From Paulinella micropora (taxonomy: Eukaryota > Cercozoa > Imbricatea > Euglyphida > Paulinellidae): a stretch of DNA of 27,500 nucleotides. A program made the position numbers and the translations under genes. Of the stretch, positions 1 to 7,873 are shown piece by piece (positions within the stretch are counted from its first letter, which is position 1; each line of letters begins with the position of its first letter). The notes beneath the pieces are model-generated. The model worked only from the letters and a program-made list of their open reading frames with translations. It was not told where the DNA came from and did not search any database. The DNA is taken from contig WBZZ01005215.1 in the NCBI GenBank assembly GCA_019918135.1, positions 62,501-90,000 of the forward strand, given 5' to 3'.

Positions 1-2649
1 TACTCCACCGCTACTGCTAATGAACGATACGACCACTATTTAAAAAAGAAAAGTTTTAATTCATTTCAACTCCGCCAATACGATACTGTATTTATTGATG
101 CTCTGAACGAGTTCAACATAAACAACATTGAAGCGAGCGAGAATGGATATGAAAGAAACATAAGATATGTGGAAATAACCATAGTTCAAGAAAACGGCGG
201 AGGGTGCTATGAAGGAGTGAGAGATAAAAGAACTAAGGTTGAAGAAGGAGTAAGAATATCTCCACCAAGCAAAAACAACAACTGCTTATTCTTCTTGTGT
301 AAGGATATTCTAAATATTCATCCGATGAACAAGAACCGCTGTAATATCGTCCGAGCTGAATTCAACCTTCCACCAAACTCGCCAATACCATTTTCAATAG
401 CGGTTGAAATATTGAAAAAATATGTTAAGGAAGGGAAAACTTATGAAATAACTGACCATATTATGAAGCAGACATATAGCACAAACGAAGAAGGGCAAGA
501 ACCCGACAAACTAATCTTTTTGGAGAATAACCACTATTACGGATTAGTTAAGCAGTTTAAGAAGAGATGCGAGGACTGTCTGCGACCATATTTGAACAAA
601 CATAAATGTAATCTCAACAGGAAAAAATTTGCGGACATTATGTTGAAGAAGAATGGCAAAAGACACTTAATAACTAAGTTCCGCACGGAAGAAAAAATAA
701 ATAACGACCAAATTCTACATTACGATTTGGAAACATTTAGAAATACAAAAATCGCTGGCGGCTACGATATCCACGACTGCTACATAGTCGGATATACTCA
801 GGGGTCTGAGGGTTTCAAATACATAGCTGGTAAAGATTGTATCAGTCAATTCGTAGACCTACTAATAGAGCGAGGCGAGAAGACAAAAGCAGGATGGGTG
901 CCGAAATGTAAAAATGACAAACCGCCAGTTCTATATGTTAATGGTTTTAACGGAGCAAACTTTGACCACTACTTCATACACCAAGAATTAATTAAAAGGG
1001 GTATTAAGATTAAGTCTTCAAAAATCAATAACGGCTCTATTATCTGCTTAGAGTTTGAAAATGTTAAGATGTGGGATATGTGTAAGCATACACAAGGAAG
1101 TCTTAAAGCAAATCTTGAAAGTATGGGGTGTGAAATCCTTAAAGGCGACTTTGACCACAACCGGGCCAAAATGTGGGAGGATATGGACGACAAGACGAGG
1201 CAGGACTGTCTGGCTTATCTTAAAAACGATGTTATGGGTTTGAAAGAATTATACGATAAGTTAAACACAACGATATTTACAACTCATAAAGTCAATCTAA
1301 CTTCATACATCTCAACTTCAAGTCTCGCTTTCAACATATGGAAGAAATATGTAGACGGTAAATATGAGGTGAGACTTCCAACGGTGGAGCAGGAAAGAGC
1401 ATTTAGAAAAGCCATTATCGGCGGAAGGACTTACCCATCTAAGAGGCGGTTCATTTCTAAGCAGTATGAAAGATATTTGAAAAAAGAGATTACCTTTGAC
1501 GAAATAATAGACTACCTCGTTGATGCGGATGTCGTATCTCTATATCCAACAGCGATGTTATTAGCTTTTATGGTTGGCGACATACTGGAAACAATCGGAC
1601 CATTTGACCCGCGAAACCTTCAAATCGGTATTTATAACCTTGACTACATCTCACCCAAAAACATATTACATTCAAGGATTGGACAGCGAGACAAAATGGG
1701 CTCCCTTAAATGGCGGCTAGAAGATATGAAGGACCAATGGCTGACGAGTGTAGATATTGAGGATATGGTAGCCGAAGGATACGAAGTCCGCATTCATAAA
1801 GGATACTACACCGCCAAATCGGAATGTGTCTTTAAACAATACATAGACGATATGTTTAAGGCGAAGGAAAATGCTGAGAAAGGAAGCCCGCAATATCTGC
1901 TCGCCAAATTGTTTATGAATAGTCTATACGGTAAGATGATACAGAGACCGATACCTTCAATAACAACATATATACAAACTAATGAAGATTACTGGAAATT
2001 CTGGAATAGCAATCAAATAACTGACATTGTCAAATTTACGGACCAACAAGGAAAAGATTTATGGCACATATCGGGCCTTCCCCGCAATCCAATCTTATTA
2101 GAAAGTAGCATAACCAAACCTTCACACTATGGGGCATTCATTCTAGCATATAGCCGTCGCATTATGTTCAACTATATTAAGGAAGCAAACCCGAACAGAA
2201 CCATTGAAGACGACTTTTACTACACCGACACAGACAGCTTACAAATCCACGCGAGATGTGCCAAGTATGTAAAGAATATGGGTAATAAGAAACTAGGTGG
2301 TATTGGAGACGATTTAGGCGATGGTTGTAAGATTATAAAAGGTGTGTGGATAGCACCGAAACTATATATGTTAGAATTCACGACAAAGGATGCCTTTACG
2401 GAAGGAATGACCAAGAACGACTTAAAGCATATTTCAAAAGGGGTTAAAATAGTGTCTGAAAACGGAGTTAAAAGATATTTCCATTTTAGGGGTAAAGGCT
2501 TAGATGCTAATCAGCTAAACTATGACACATTTGATAAGATGGACAAAGGCGGGTCAGTTGAAAATGTAAAGGATTTCCAAATGAAAAAATACACATTGAT
2601 AGAAACAGCAAACAACAACAAGTCCCACATTTTAGCATTCTACATATGA
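1..2649 (+). CDS. Protein-primed family B DNA polymerase, 5' end outside window
   Basis: Replicates the linear viral DNA, probably starting from a terminal protein. The frame is open from base 1, so the GTG at 169 is not a true start and the gene is cut by the window edge. Seen in order: a C-x2-C..H-x-C zinc-knuckle-like stretch (about 565-610), exonuclease motifs DLETF (724), NGFNG..FD (about 940) and Y-x3-D (1216), then polymerase motifs DVVSLYP (1528), K-x3-NSLYG (1906) and YTDTDS (2221). All catalytic acids are present. Exo plus pol with this spacing is typical of polinton, PLV and virophage protein-primed polymerases. The last dozen residues before TGA 2647 look unlike a natural C-terminus. 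A better tail runs in another frame to 2747 (separate entry), so the 3' end is probably frameshifted. Confidence 0.93.
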   Translation, partial: YSTATANERYDHYLKKKSFNSFQLRQYDTVFIDALNEFNINNIEASENGYERNIRYVEITIVQENGGGCYEGVRDKRTKVEEGVRISPPSKNNNCLFFLCKDILNIHPMNKNRCNIVRAEFNLPPNSPIPFSIAVEILKKYVKEGKTYEITDHIMKQTYSTNEEGQEPDKLIFLENNHYYGLVKQFKKRCEDCLRPYLNKHKCNLNRKKFADIMLKKNGKRHLITKFRTEEKINNDQILHYDLETFRNTKIAGGYDIHDCYIVGYTQGSEGFKYIAGKDCISQFVDLLIERGEKTKAGWVPKCKNDKPPVLYVNGFNGANFDHYFIHQELIKRGIKIKSSKINNGSIICLEFENVKMWDMCKHTQGSLKANLESMGCEILKGDFDHNRAKMWEDMDDKTRQDCLAYLKNDVMGLKELYDKLNTTIFTTHKVNLTSYISTSSLAFNIWKKYVDGKYEVRLPTVEQERAFRKAIIGGRTYPSKRRFISKQYERYLKKEITFDEIIDYLVDADVVSLYPTAMLLAFMVGDILETIGPFDPRNLQIGIYNLDYISPKNILHSRIGQRDKMGSLKWRLEDMKDQWLTSVDIEDMVAEGYEVRIHKGYYTAKSECVFKQYIDDMFKAKENAEKGSPQYLLAKLFMNSLYGKMIQRPIPSITTYIQTNEDYWKFWNSNQITDIVKFTDQQGKDLWHISGLPRNPILLESSITKPSHYGAFILAYSRRIMFNYIKEANPNRTIEDDFYYTDTDSLQIHARCAKYVKNMGNKKLGGIGDDLGDGCKIIKGVWIAPKLYMLEFTTKDAFTEGMTKNDLKHISKGVKIVSENGVKRYFHFRGKGLDANQLNYDTFDKMDKGGSVENVKDFQMKKYTLIETANNNKSHILAFYI

Positions 2650-2747
2650 CGAATGTTAAAAAACAAGTTAATGAGAATAAATGGGCGGGCCGTAAGTTCA
2701 TTAACGATAATGACAGCATCCCACTCGGCTTCCACATTCGCGGTTGA
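2610..2747 (+). other. Probable polymerase C-terminal tail in the -1 frame
   Basis: In the third forward frame the sequence reads on from about 2610 through FSILHM, NKWAGRKF and SIPLGF to TGA at 2745-2747, only one base before the lipase stop codon that reads in from the other side. WAGRKF..PLGF resembles the usual basic, G-R-containing end of protein-primed polymerases. The main frame stops at 2649 after unremarkable residues. A one-base break between about 2600 and 2640, near an AAC repeat and a T4 run, would join the two. Not established whether this is an error, decay or recoding. Confidence 0.6.
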
Positions 2748-2748
2748 A

Positions 2749-3438
2749 TTATAGGTAAATTTTTTTGGCTCCTTTCCCTTTGAAGCTCCTGATTGTATGA
2801 ATTCCTTTTTTTGGTTTCACTAACTTAGTATTTACAGCCGTAGCACCCATTAACGATACTGGGTCAAATGCGGTTCGGTAGTTCGTGGTTAGCTTCGCCG
2901 TCTTAGCCCTTTTCCCTTTTGGATTAATTTTAACGGCTACTCGGTCAATTGCTCCTTCAATTAGGTCCTTAGTGCTACTGCCTTTATTGTATGTGGTCGC
3001 CCTTACCCCAGTCTGTCTGCTCAGGTCTTTCGCAATCGTTCCTCCAAGACTATGACCCGTTAGCTCTACATTATCCTTACCATATTTTTTTATAACCTCA
3101 TCAACCAACTTCTGCTCTTCTTTATATCTCGGTGTTCTTTTTAACACTCCCTTTACCAGCGCGACATCGGTGAGTAAGTCCCGCTTATCTACTGAACCTC
3201 TAAATGCTACAATAGCTTTGCCATCTTTTTCATACACCGTTGACTTTTCTTTGCTGGCAACTGGCTTCCAACCGTCCGCACCTTTTCTATCCGACGAGGA
3301 CGAATAGACATCCTCTGACAACTCCGCATTGCCTCCCTTCTGTTTTCTGTATGCCTTACCAGCTTTTTTCAATGCCTCCTTGTAGCTTATGTTATGCTTA
3401 GCAGAGTAAGCCTTTACGAAGGCAATCCACTCGGTCAT
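2749..3438 (-). CDS. Class 3 (alpha/beta hydrolase) lipase
   Basis: 229 aa. The nucleophile elbow GHSLGG (Ser130) follows an AFRGS strand (residues 78-82) typical of the oxyanion side of class 3 lipases. Asp192 (FDPVS) and His214 (GIHTI) are well placed to finish the triad. The first 35 residues form a short basic helical module (W4, YSAKHNISYKEALKKA) of a type that recurs at the start of algal giant-virus and PLV proteins and may be a virion or nucleus tag (inference). No signal peptide or membrane span. Converges with the polymerase gene and diverges from the small gene at 3497. Likely hydrolyses host lipid during entry or egress, a role inferred from lipases in related viruses. ATG start at 3438. 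Confidence 0.85.
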   Translation of the reverse strand: MTEWIAFVKAYSAKHNISYKEALKKAGKAYRKQKGGNAELSEDVYSSSSDRKGADGWKPVASKEKSTVYEKDGKAIVAFRGSVDKRDLLTDVALVKGVLKRTPRYKEEQKLVDEVIKKYGKDNVELTGHSLGGTIAKDLSRQTGVRATTYNKGSSTKDLIEGAIDRVAVKINPKGKRAKTAKLTTNYRTAFDPVSLMGATAVNTKLVKPKKGIHTIRSFKGKGAKKIYL

Positions 3439-3496
3439 TATATATTAATTATTTAATTTTTTTAATTTTTTTCCTCCCTACTATATACACCCTACT
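3439..3496. promoter_or_regulatory. Divergent AT-rich promoter region
   Basis: Fifty-eight bases separate the start codons of the lipase (minus) and the small gene at 3497 (plus). The stretch holds TATATATTAATTA near the lipase side, two T7 runs, and CTACTATATACACCCTACT just before the plus-strand ATG, a short direct repeat of CCCTACTAT flanking a TATA box. No mapped start site; assignment rests on position and composition. Confidence 0.45.
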
Positions 3497-3772
3497 ATGA
3501 CCACCCTTACAAGACTGTGCGAGAAGTTCCAAAAACTTTCTATTGAAGGCGAAAAAAAATCCTTCTCGTTGGAAGATGTCCAAAAGGTAATCCACGACGA
3601 AATAAAAGCGATTGAAGAAATGAGAAATGCTCAACCCAAAGACACATTTCATTTTGGGAAATACAAGGGCAAAAAAATAGAAGACATCGCAAAGATTGAT
3701 AAGCCATATATTGAATGGTTAGTTCGTCAGCCGTGGTGTCGTAATAAAGATGAATTGAAAAAGTATTTGTAG
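3497..3772 (+). CDS. Small protein with ExoX-C/DUF3820-like domain
   Basis: 91 aa. Residues 51-80 (HFGKYKGKKIEDIAK then DKPYIEWLVRQPW) match the conserved core of the ExoX C-terminal/DUF3820-type domain, in which a F-G-K-Y-K-G-K turn is followed by P-x-Y-I/L-x-W-L. In other proteins this domain accompanies DnaQ-type exonucleases, but no exonuclease domain is present here. The N-terminal 45 residues are a charged helix. The gene is the only plus-strand gene between polymerase and fibre. Its TAG stop lies inside the left arm of a large palindrome (3769-3840). Function unknown; nucleic-acid binding is a guess. Confidence 0.7.
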   Translation: MTTLTRLCEKFQKLSIEGEKKSFSLEDVQKVIHDEIKAIEEMRNAQPKDTFHFGKYKGKKIEDIAKIDKPYIEWLVRQPWCRNKDELKKYL

Positions 3773-3840
3773 GGGCTGAAACTTTTTAAAAAAGTTTCAC
3801 AAAACTTGGGTTTGTAAGGGCTTGCCCTTACAGCCCCTAC
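3769..3840. repeat. Palindromic element A, nested hairpins
   Basis: Outer arms GTAGGGGCTG (3769-3778) and CAGCCCCTAC (3831-3840) are exact complements. Inside lie a 10-bp stem GAAACTTTTT/AAAAAGTTTC (3778-3798), a weak ACAAA/TTTGT stem, and GTAAGGGC-TT-GCCCTTAC (3814-3831). The outer stem plus internal stems could fold as a branched, cloverleaf-like structure, though some arms share bases. The TAG of the left arm (3770-3772) is the stop codon of the upstream gene. The right arm is followed by GACCCC, as in the other family members. Confidence 0.8.
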
Positions 3841-3906
3841 GACCCCGCCGTTGGGTATTTGTTTTTTTTTGCTTTATTGGTTGGGGGTTGTAGGGGGCGA
3901 AGACCC
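3841..3906. other. Short intergenic spacer between convergent genes
   Basis: Contains GACCCC, a T9 run at about 3861-3870 that could serve as a transcription-termination or polyadenylation signal for the plus-strand gene, and TTGGGGGTTG, the flank of palindrome B. No open reading frame. Confidence 0.5.
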
Positions 3907-3910
3907 CTAC
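3890..3910. repeat. Palindromic element B
   Basis: GTAGGGG and CCCCTAC arms enclose a 7-base loop. Read on the minus strand it ends CCCTACAACCCCC, so this copy is in reverse orientation to A. The CTA at 3907-3909 is the TAG stop codon of the minus-strand 417-aa gene. Confidence 0.75.
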
Positions 3911-5160
3911 TGGTCTTCTAAGAAATTAACGATAACACTCACATTTCCTCCATTATTAACAGTCGCGACAGACTTTTGTAAAAATGTTAGATTTTCACCA
4001 GGAGAGAGTTGTATGTCATAAGTTCGCAGGTCAATAAGCTGGCTAGAAGTAGCATTAACATACAGTTTTAGAATGACATCCGTTATAGTGGCACCACCAA
4101 GAGCAGTCGCAGCGGTGTCCTTTGATACCATTGAAGTTTTGGCATCAATATCAGCAAAGTTCTCCGCCGTAAGTGCTCCTGTCGTTTTTACAATTCGCAC
4201 TATATTAACTTTGGCATCCTCGTTTGATATGCTCACGAGAGTTGGGTAAACAATTGAATAATTTGTCGCACCACCATCAAAAGTTGTTTTATTTTTTATG
4301 CTAAGAATTGGGCTTTCAGTAGTGCTCGCCTTTTCATCTCCTTCCGCTTCGTTGGATATACTTGTATTAATAGTGTTAGGTCCCTCAATAAACATACTAC
4401 AACTGGCTGTTTTCAAACTTTGTATTCCAGTTCCACCATTATTAAACATTCGTGCCACAAATGGGAGAGTTGTATTACGAAGATTGACACCAGTGTTGGC
4501 ATTCGCATACTTAATCATATGGACTTGTTGGAATGCGCCCGTCGTGGGGTTTTCAATTGAAAACTTAATAGCGCCAAAGCCCAAATATTGGAATTGAATT
4601 TGAAATACATTCCCTTTGGTCCAATCCATATTAGGCATATCTCCTGTGCCATTACACGGGTCATTCCAAGTCGCTTGCGAAACCAATGTAGGCACTCCTG
4701 CTTTGGTGTGGAGAATATTCATTCCGTCATTTTTAGTCTTGTAAAAATAGAAACCATTATCTAATACACTATCACCAATGCCAATAAATGAATAGTAGTC
4801 CTTGGTTTCGTCCGTAGTCCATAAGGCAGTGAAGCGACACATAACTCCCATCCCTGTTCTGTATTTTATTCTTTTTTTGCTTACCATTATGGCATCGGCA
4901 GTAGCATCTGCGGTTGTTTTTAATTCAGCCATATTAGCATTAAATGAAACGGTCGCCTTCGTTTCTGTTTTCGTCCATATCCGTGTATTAATGGTGTATG
5001 GAAAGATTTCCTGTAATACTGGTGTTAATGAACTGGTTAATGCTTCACCAAAGGCGGTTTTCATATTGTTGGTTTCAACGTGCCCATCATACCCGACCTT
5101 GACATTTACGAAATCTCCGTCAGGATTTTGGGCGATTAAATTTCTCTGATGAGTGGTCAT
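3907..5160 (-). CDS. Virion-type structural or appendage protein, 417 aa
   Basis: The middle of the protein (residues 99-110 YRTGMGVMCRF, 134-150 DNGFYFYKT..ILH, 183-210 GNVFQIQFQYLGFGAIKF..ENPTTG) matches, from memory, the pattern of a lectin-like jelly-roll family found in phage and algal-virus structural proteins. The N-terminus contains PVLQEIFPYTINTRIW, also typical of that family. The C-terminal third is Thr/Asn/Val-rich beta sequence. No signal peptide or membrane helix. It sits next to the major capsid gene on the same strand, which supports a virion role such as a surface fibre or vertex appendage. ATG at 5160. The stop codon is supplied by palindrome B. The exact function is not known. 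Confidence 0.65.
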   Translation of the reverse strand: MTTHQRNLIAQNPDGDFVNVKVGYDGHVETNNMKTAFGEALTSSLTPVLQEIFPYTINTRIWTKTETKATVSFNANMAELKTTADATADAIMVSKKRIKYRTGMGVMCRFTALWTTDETKDYYSFIGIGDSVLDNGFYFYKTKNDGMNILHTKAGVPTLVSQATWNDPCNGTGDMPNMDWTKGNVFQIQFQYLGFGAIKFSIENPTTGAFQQVHMIKYANANTGVNLRNTTLPFVARMFNNGGTGIQSLKTASCSMFIEGPNTINTSISNEAEGDEKASTTESPILSIKNKTTFDGGATNYSIVYPTLVSISNEDAKVNIVRIVKTTGALTAENFADIDAKTSMVSKDTAATALGGATITDVILKLYVNATSSQLIDLRTYDIQLSPGENLTFLQKSVATVNNGGNVSVIVNFLEDQ

Positions 5161-5164
5161 AGTT

Positions 5165-5190
5165 CGTACGATTTACAATCGTAGATTGTA
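5165..5190 (-). promoter_or_regulatory. Overlapping alternative hairpins in a 5' leader
   Basis: TACGATT (5167-5173) can pair with AATCGTA (5177-5183), while TACAATC (5174-5180) can pair with GATTGTA (5184-5190). The two stems share bases, so only one can form at a time. They lie within 30 bases upstream of the 417-aa gene, next to an AT-rich promoter-like stretch (5186-5225). A switch is only a structural suggestion. Confidence 0.4.
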
Positions 5191-5231
5191 TATTATTAAA
5201 AAAATAAATCTAAATTTTAAATATTACTTCA

Positions 5232-5284
5232 GTAGGGGCAAGCCCCTACAACCCCGAGGGGGTTTGAAAGGGGTTTCCCCTTTC
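5232..5284. repeat. Palindromic element C, three adjacent hairpins
   Basis: GTAGGGGC-AA-GCCCCTAC (5232-5249), CCCC-GA-GGGG (5252-5261) and GAAAGGGG-TTT-CCCCTTTC (5266-5284) follow each other without gaps. The 53-base unit is repeated at 9991-10043 with two mismatches. The last hairpin overlaps the TGA stop codon of the major capsid gene (5283-5285, minus strand). Confidence 0.85.
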
Positions 5285-6848
5285 AGGTTCTAGTAATGGT
5301 GCCATTCTTAACATTTACTTCTTGCTGAGTTACGACAAATGTGTAATGATTGGACGCAATATTCGCAGTGGTTGCGATAAACTCCCATCGTCGCTCGGTG
5401 TCTAGGGATAGTCCGCTGATTTCGTTTTGGTCCTTGCTCCACAGTGGGCGAGTATTGTCAAAGCTATCGCACCAAACCCAGTTATACTGATAAACATTGC
5501 TATTCATCAAAGAAGAGCCTTCCAACTTCGGTTTAAGATACATATAGTCTTCTAGTTTTCCAGTTTGACAATCAACATTGAATTCTTGAAGTCGTGCTCC
5601 GTCTAGTGTGGTATAAAAAGTTTGGACCTTTGAGCCGAGCAGGTTGCTATTGTCGTAAGCAGTGTTCTTATTTTCAGTCGTATTGAAAACAGAGTGATAA
5701 ATTTTCTTAATTCGCCGTCCGTGGCCTCTGTCAAATCTAAGGATAACATTTTGAGAAGTTGAAGCCACTCCGACGGTATTTTTATACAAATAAGAATAAT
5801 CAATGTTGAAGCTCATACCTTCGGGGCTCATAATCTTCTGTTGAATTGATTGAATTACATCAGGATTGGTTTCAACAGCTAAGAACAGGCTTAGATTAGT
5901 AATACTAACATTTAAATCAGCTGCCGCGACCGTGCCTCCACCAGTAGAAAGAGGGTCATCGTTGTAATAAAAGATTTTTGGTGTCTGTTGCCAAACAATC
6001 CGCATAGTCAAAATTTCTGGAAACATAATAGTTTTATCCAGAGCAAAAATAGTATTGTAAAGTATTCCAAGATTAATCTTAACATTAATACTTGGGTCGG
6101 CAGTATTAATAGCTCCTCCTGAGAAATACTTAGCCTCGCTATGTGCTACATTGACAACACTAAGAGTGCCAGTTGCTGCTGCTATTAAAGTATCATCGTG
6201 TCTGCGAGCATTGGTTGTTGGTTGAGTTAAGTAAGCCCGCATCTTAGCTTGGTATGAAGCCATAACTTCGGTAATACGAGTAGTAATTGCCGCCGATCGG
6301 TCACCAGTGCTAGTATCACCGACAGCGGTCAAAGCCGTTCCGTCTGCTTTTAGAGCGATAGCATCAAGCAAGCTAACTTTTCTTTCAGTTGCCGCGGTGT
6401 TACTAAAACCCGCCCCGTTTGTTGTATTGTTCTTTTGAAGCATACAACCAGCACCAGATTTGTTGTCGTGGTTTTCCAAAGCTAGTAAATCATCAATGGA
6501 GGTTTCGGGTTTCCAAATCATCTTGGTGATATTTCCGACTTCGTTAATGTCGCAAAGATAAACACCACCTCTGGTAATCAATTGAATTTGTCTGATTGGT
6601 GCCAAGCAATCCATAAAGCATTTATTGTAGTTAGCCGCCTTCGCATCTGGGGTATAAGTAAAACTCAAAACAGAGCGAGCCAAGTTAAACGGACGGCTAA
6701 TAAGGTCAAAGTTGCTTTCCTGTCCTCCCGCGGTAGAAACAGTGATATTAACAGAACCCTCACGAGGGGTAAGCTTATTCAAGCGATAAGAAGCACTGAT
6801 GTAGTCAGTCCTGCTAAAATCTAGTTCGCCTCCGTGTTGTGTAGGCAT
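5283..6848 (-). CDS. Major capsid protein, PLV double jelly-roll type
   Basis: 521 aa from the ATG at 6848. The frame extends 10 codons further to a GTG at 6878, but those codons lie in a hairpin and the MPTQHGGELDFSR start fits PLV capsid N-termini better. Length, beta-rich composition and neighbourhood (penton, protease and ATPase on the same strand) fit a PLV capsid. Landmarks include SRPFNLARSVLSF near the start, the Ala/Thr-rich insert around residues 150-250, PEILTMRIVWQQTP mid-protein and LDTERRWEFIAT near the C-terminus. It should form the pseudo-hexameric capsomers of an icosahedral shell. The call rests on overall pattern and context rather than on a single motif. Confidence 0.8.
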   Translation of the reverse strand: MPTQHGGELDFSRTDYISASYRLNKLTPREGSVNITVSTAGGQESNFDLISRPFNLARSVLSFTYTPDAKAANYNKCFMDCLAPIRQIQLITRGGVYLCDINEVGNITKMIWKPETSIDDLLALENHDNKSGAGCMLQKNNTTNGAGFSNTAATERKVSLLDAIALKADGTALTAVGDTSTGDRSAAITTRITEVMASYQAKMRAYLTQPTTNARRHDDTLIAAATGTLSVVNVAHSEAKYFSGGAINTADPSINVKINLGILYNTIFALDKTIMFPEILTMRIVWQQTPKIFYYNDDPLSTGGGTVAAADLNVSITNLSLFLAVETNPDVIQSIQQKIMSPEGMSFNIDYSYLYKNTVGVASTSQNVILRFDRGHGRRIKKIYHSVFNTTENKNTAYDNSNLLGSKVQTFYTTLDGARLQEFNVDCQTGKLEDYMYLKPKLEGSSLMNSNVYQYNWVWCDSFDNTRPLWSKDQNEISGLSLDTERRWEFIATTANIASNHYTFVVTQQEVNVKNGTITRT

Positions 6849-6853
6849 TTTGT

Positions 6854-6882
6854 GTAAGTGCTTTTTTCCAAAAACCACTTAC
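6854..6882. promoter_or_regulatory. Hairpin in capsid gene leader
   Basis: GTAAGTG (6854-6860) pairs with CACTTAC (6876-6882), and the T6/A5 runs between extend the stem to leave a tiny CC loop. It ends 5 bases upstream of the likely capsid ATG, so it would lie in the mRNA leader and argues against the GTG start. Confidence 0.5.
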
Positions 6883-6951
6883 GAACTCAAAAACGATTTG
6901 TAAAAGGTTCCTATATTAATCCCCCAAAAAAATAAATAATTCTAAAATTAA
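6883..6951 (-). promoter_or_regulatory. Capsid gene promoter region
   Basis: Sixty-nine bases between the leader hairpin and the penton stop codon. Read on the minus strand it contains ATTAATTTTAGAATTATTTATT and GGATTAATATAGG, AT-rich stretches like those before the other late genes. No reading frame of interest. Confidence 0.35.
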
Positions 6952-7764
6952 TTATCGGCTTTTTAACAAATTAAAGAACGATGTAAATAAATTAAAATAA
7001 TTCGTTTCGCGGTAAATCAACAATGTCATTACAATACCTAACCCGTTGAGATTAACTGGTTGGTCGTTTTCGTCAGTCAAGTAAAACCGATACAAATTGC
7101 TTGAACTAGTAGATAGTCGTTTGCCGTATTCACTACCAGAGCCGTCATAGATAACAGAGCCGAACGGGATTTCATTCGCGGTATATATTTCCTGTAATAC
7201 GTGATTATCGCCTTCCCCAACGAGGTCTGATTGAAGATACAAAGTTTTTTCGCCAGTCAAGATTATGACATTCGGCGACCTAATAGTATTATTAGCAAAG
7301 AAATATGTTGAGTCGCGGTCAAAACCCATTACTTCGTGGATGCGAGTTTCGGTGTCAAATATAAACCGCGGTTGAATTCCTCCATTGTTAGCTACGGTAA
7401 ATAATAGCTTGCCGTCTTCTGGGTCAGTATTCGTATTGTTGCTCGTGACTGTGTATGTGTAGTCATTGGGGCTATCTGCGGTTAGCACCTCGGCCAGTTT
7501 ATTTTTTAAGTTGTTCATTGTGTAGTTTCCCTCGGGTATCGTAATCAGAGCCTCAAATCCATCTTCACTCAGAGTAAAAGTATTATAAGGACTTGCCACA
7601 GAGTAATACGACTTCGGTACATAGATATGAAGAATTTTACAGTGTGTCGGGTTGTCTAGCGATTTCATATCAATGGCGTGAGTGAAATCACTGTCTGTGC
7701 CGTTTATCCTATTTTTACTGTTGACATAGTAAATATTACTACTTCGCCCACCTCTATATTCCAT
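6952..7764 (-). CDS. Penton (minor capsid) protein, single jelly-roll
   Basis: 270 aa. The N-terminus (IYYVNSKNRINGTDSDFTHAI), the VPKSYYSV segment near residue 49, the ITIPEGNYT turn near residue 74 and the closing LNGLGIVMTLLIYRE strand match the PLV/polinton minor capsid pattern, in which a pentameric jelly-roll closes the icosahedral vertices. It lies directly upstream of the major capsid gene on the same strand, the usual partner order. ATG at 7764, immediately followed upstream by a small palindrome of the GTAGGG..CCCTAC type. No targeting signals seen. Confidence 0.82.
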   Translation of the reverse strand: MEYRGGRSSNIYYVNSKNRINGTDSDFTHAIDMKSLDNPTHCKILHIYVPKSYYSVASPYNTFTLSEDGFEALITIPEGNYTMNNLKNKLAEVLTADSPNDYTYTVTSNNTNTDPEDGKLLFTVANNGGIQPRFIFDTETRIHEVMGFDRDSTYFFANNTIRSPNVIILTGEKTLYLQSDLVGEGDNHVLQEIYTANEIPFGSVIYDGSGSEYGKRLSTSSSNLYRFYLTDENDQPVNLNGLGIVMTLLIYRETNYFNLFTSFFNLLKSR

Positions 7765-7765
7765 T

Positions 7766-7780
7766 GTAGGGACACCCTAC
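7766..7780. repeat. Short palindrome H of the GTAGGG family
   Basis: GTAGGG-ACA-CCCTAC followed by GACCC. It starts one base outside the penton ATG, so this copy sits at a 5' end rather than a 3' end. Shortest family member. Confidence 0.6.
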
Positions 7781-7846
7781 GACCCGACTTTTTGGATATA
7801 TAATAGAAAATATATTTTTTTGTTTTTTAATTACTTCAAACCACTT
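7781..7846. other. AT-rich spacer between penton and protease genes
   Basis: Contains GGATATATAATAGAAAATATATTTTTTTG, which read on the minus strand supplies TATA-like boxes for the penton gene. Nothing coding seen. Confidence 0.4.
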
Positions 7847-7873
7847 GTGGGGGTGCGGGGGCTTGCCCCTGCT
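7847..7873. repeat. Palindromic element D
   Basis: GCGGGGGC-TT-GCCCCTGC (7855-7872, one G.T pair) preceded by GTGGGGGT. The 27 bases are identical to 8497-8523. It abuts the TAG stop codon of the protease gene (7872-7874 on the minus strand). Confidence 0.75.

Noticed and set aside
3769..3840. tRNA gene suggested by the cloverleaf-like fold of element A
   Set aside because: No T-loop, anticodon arm or box A/B sequence; stem lengths do not fit a tRNA.
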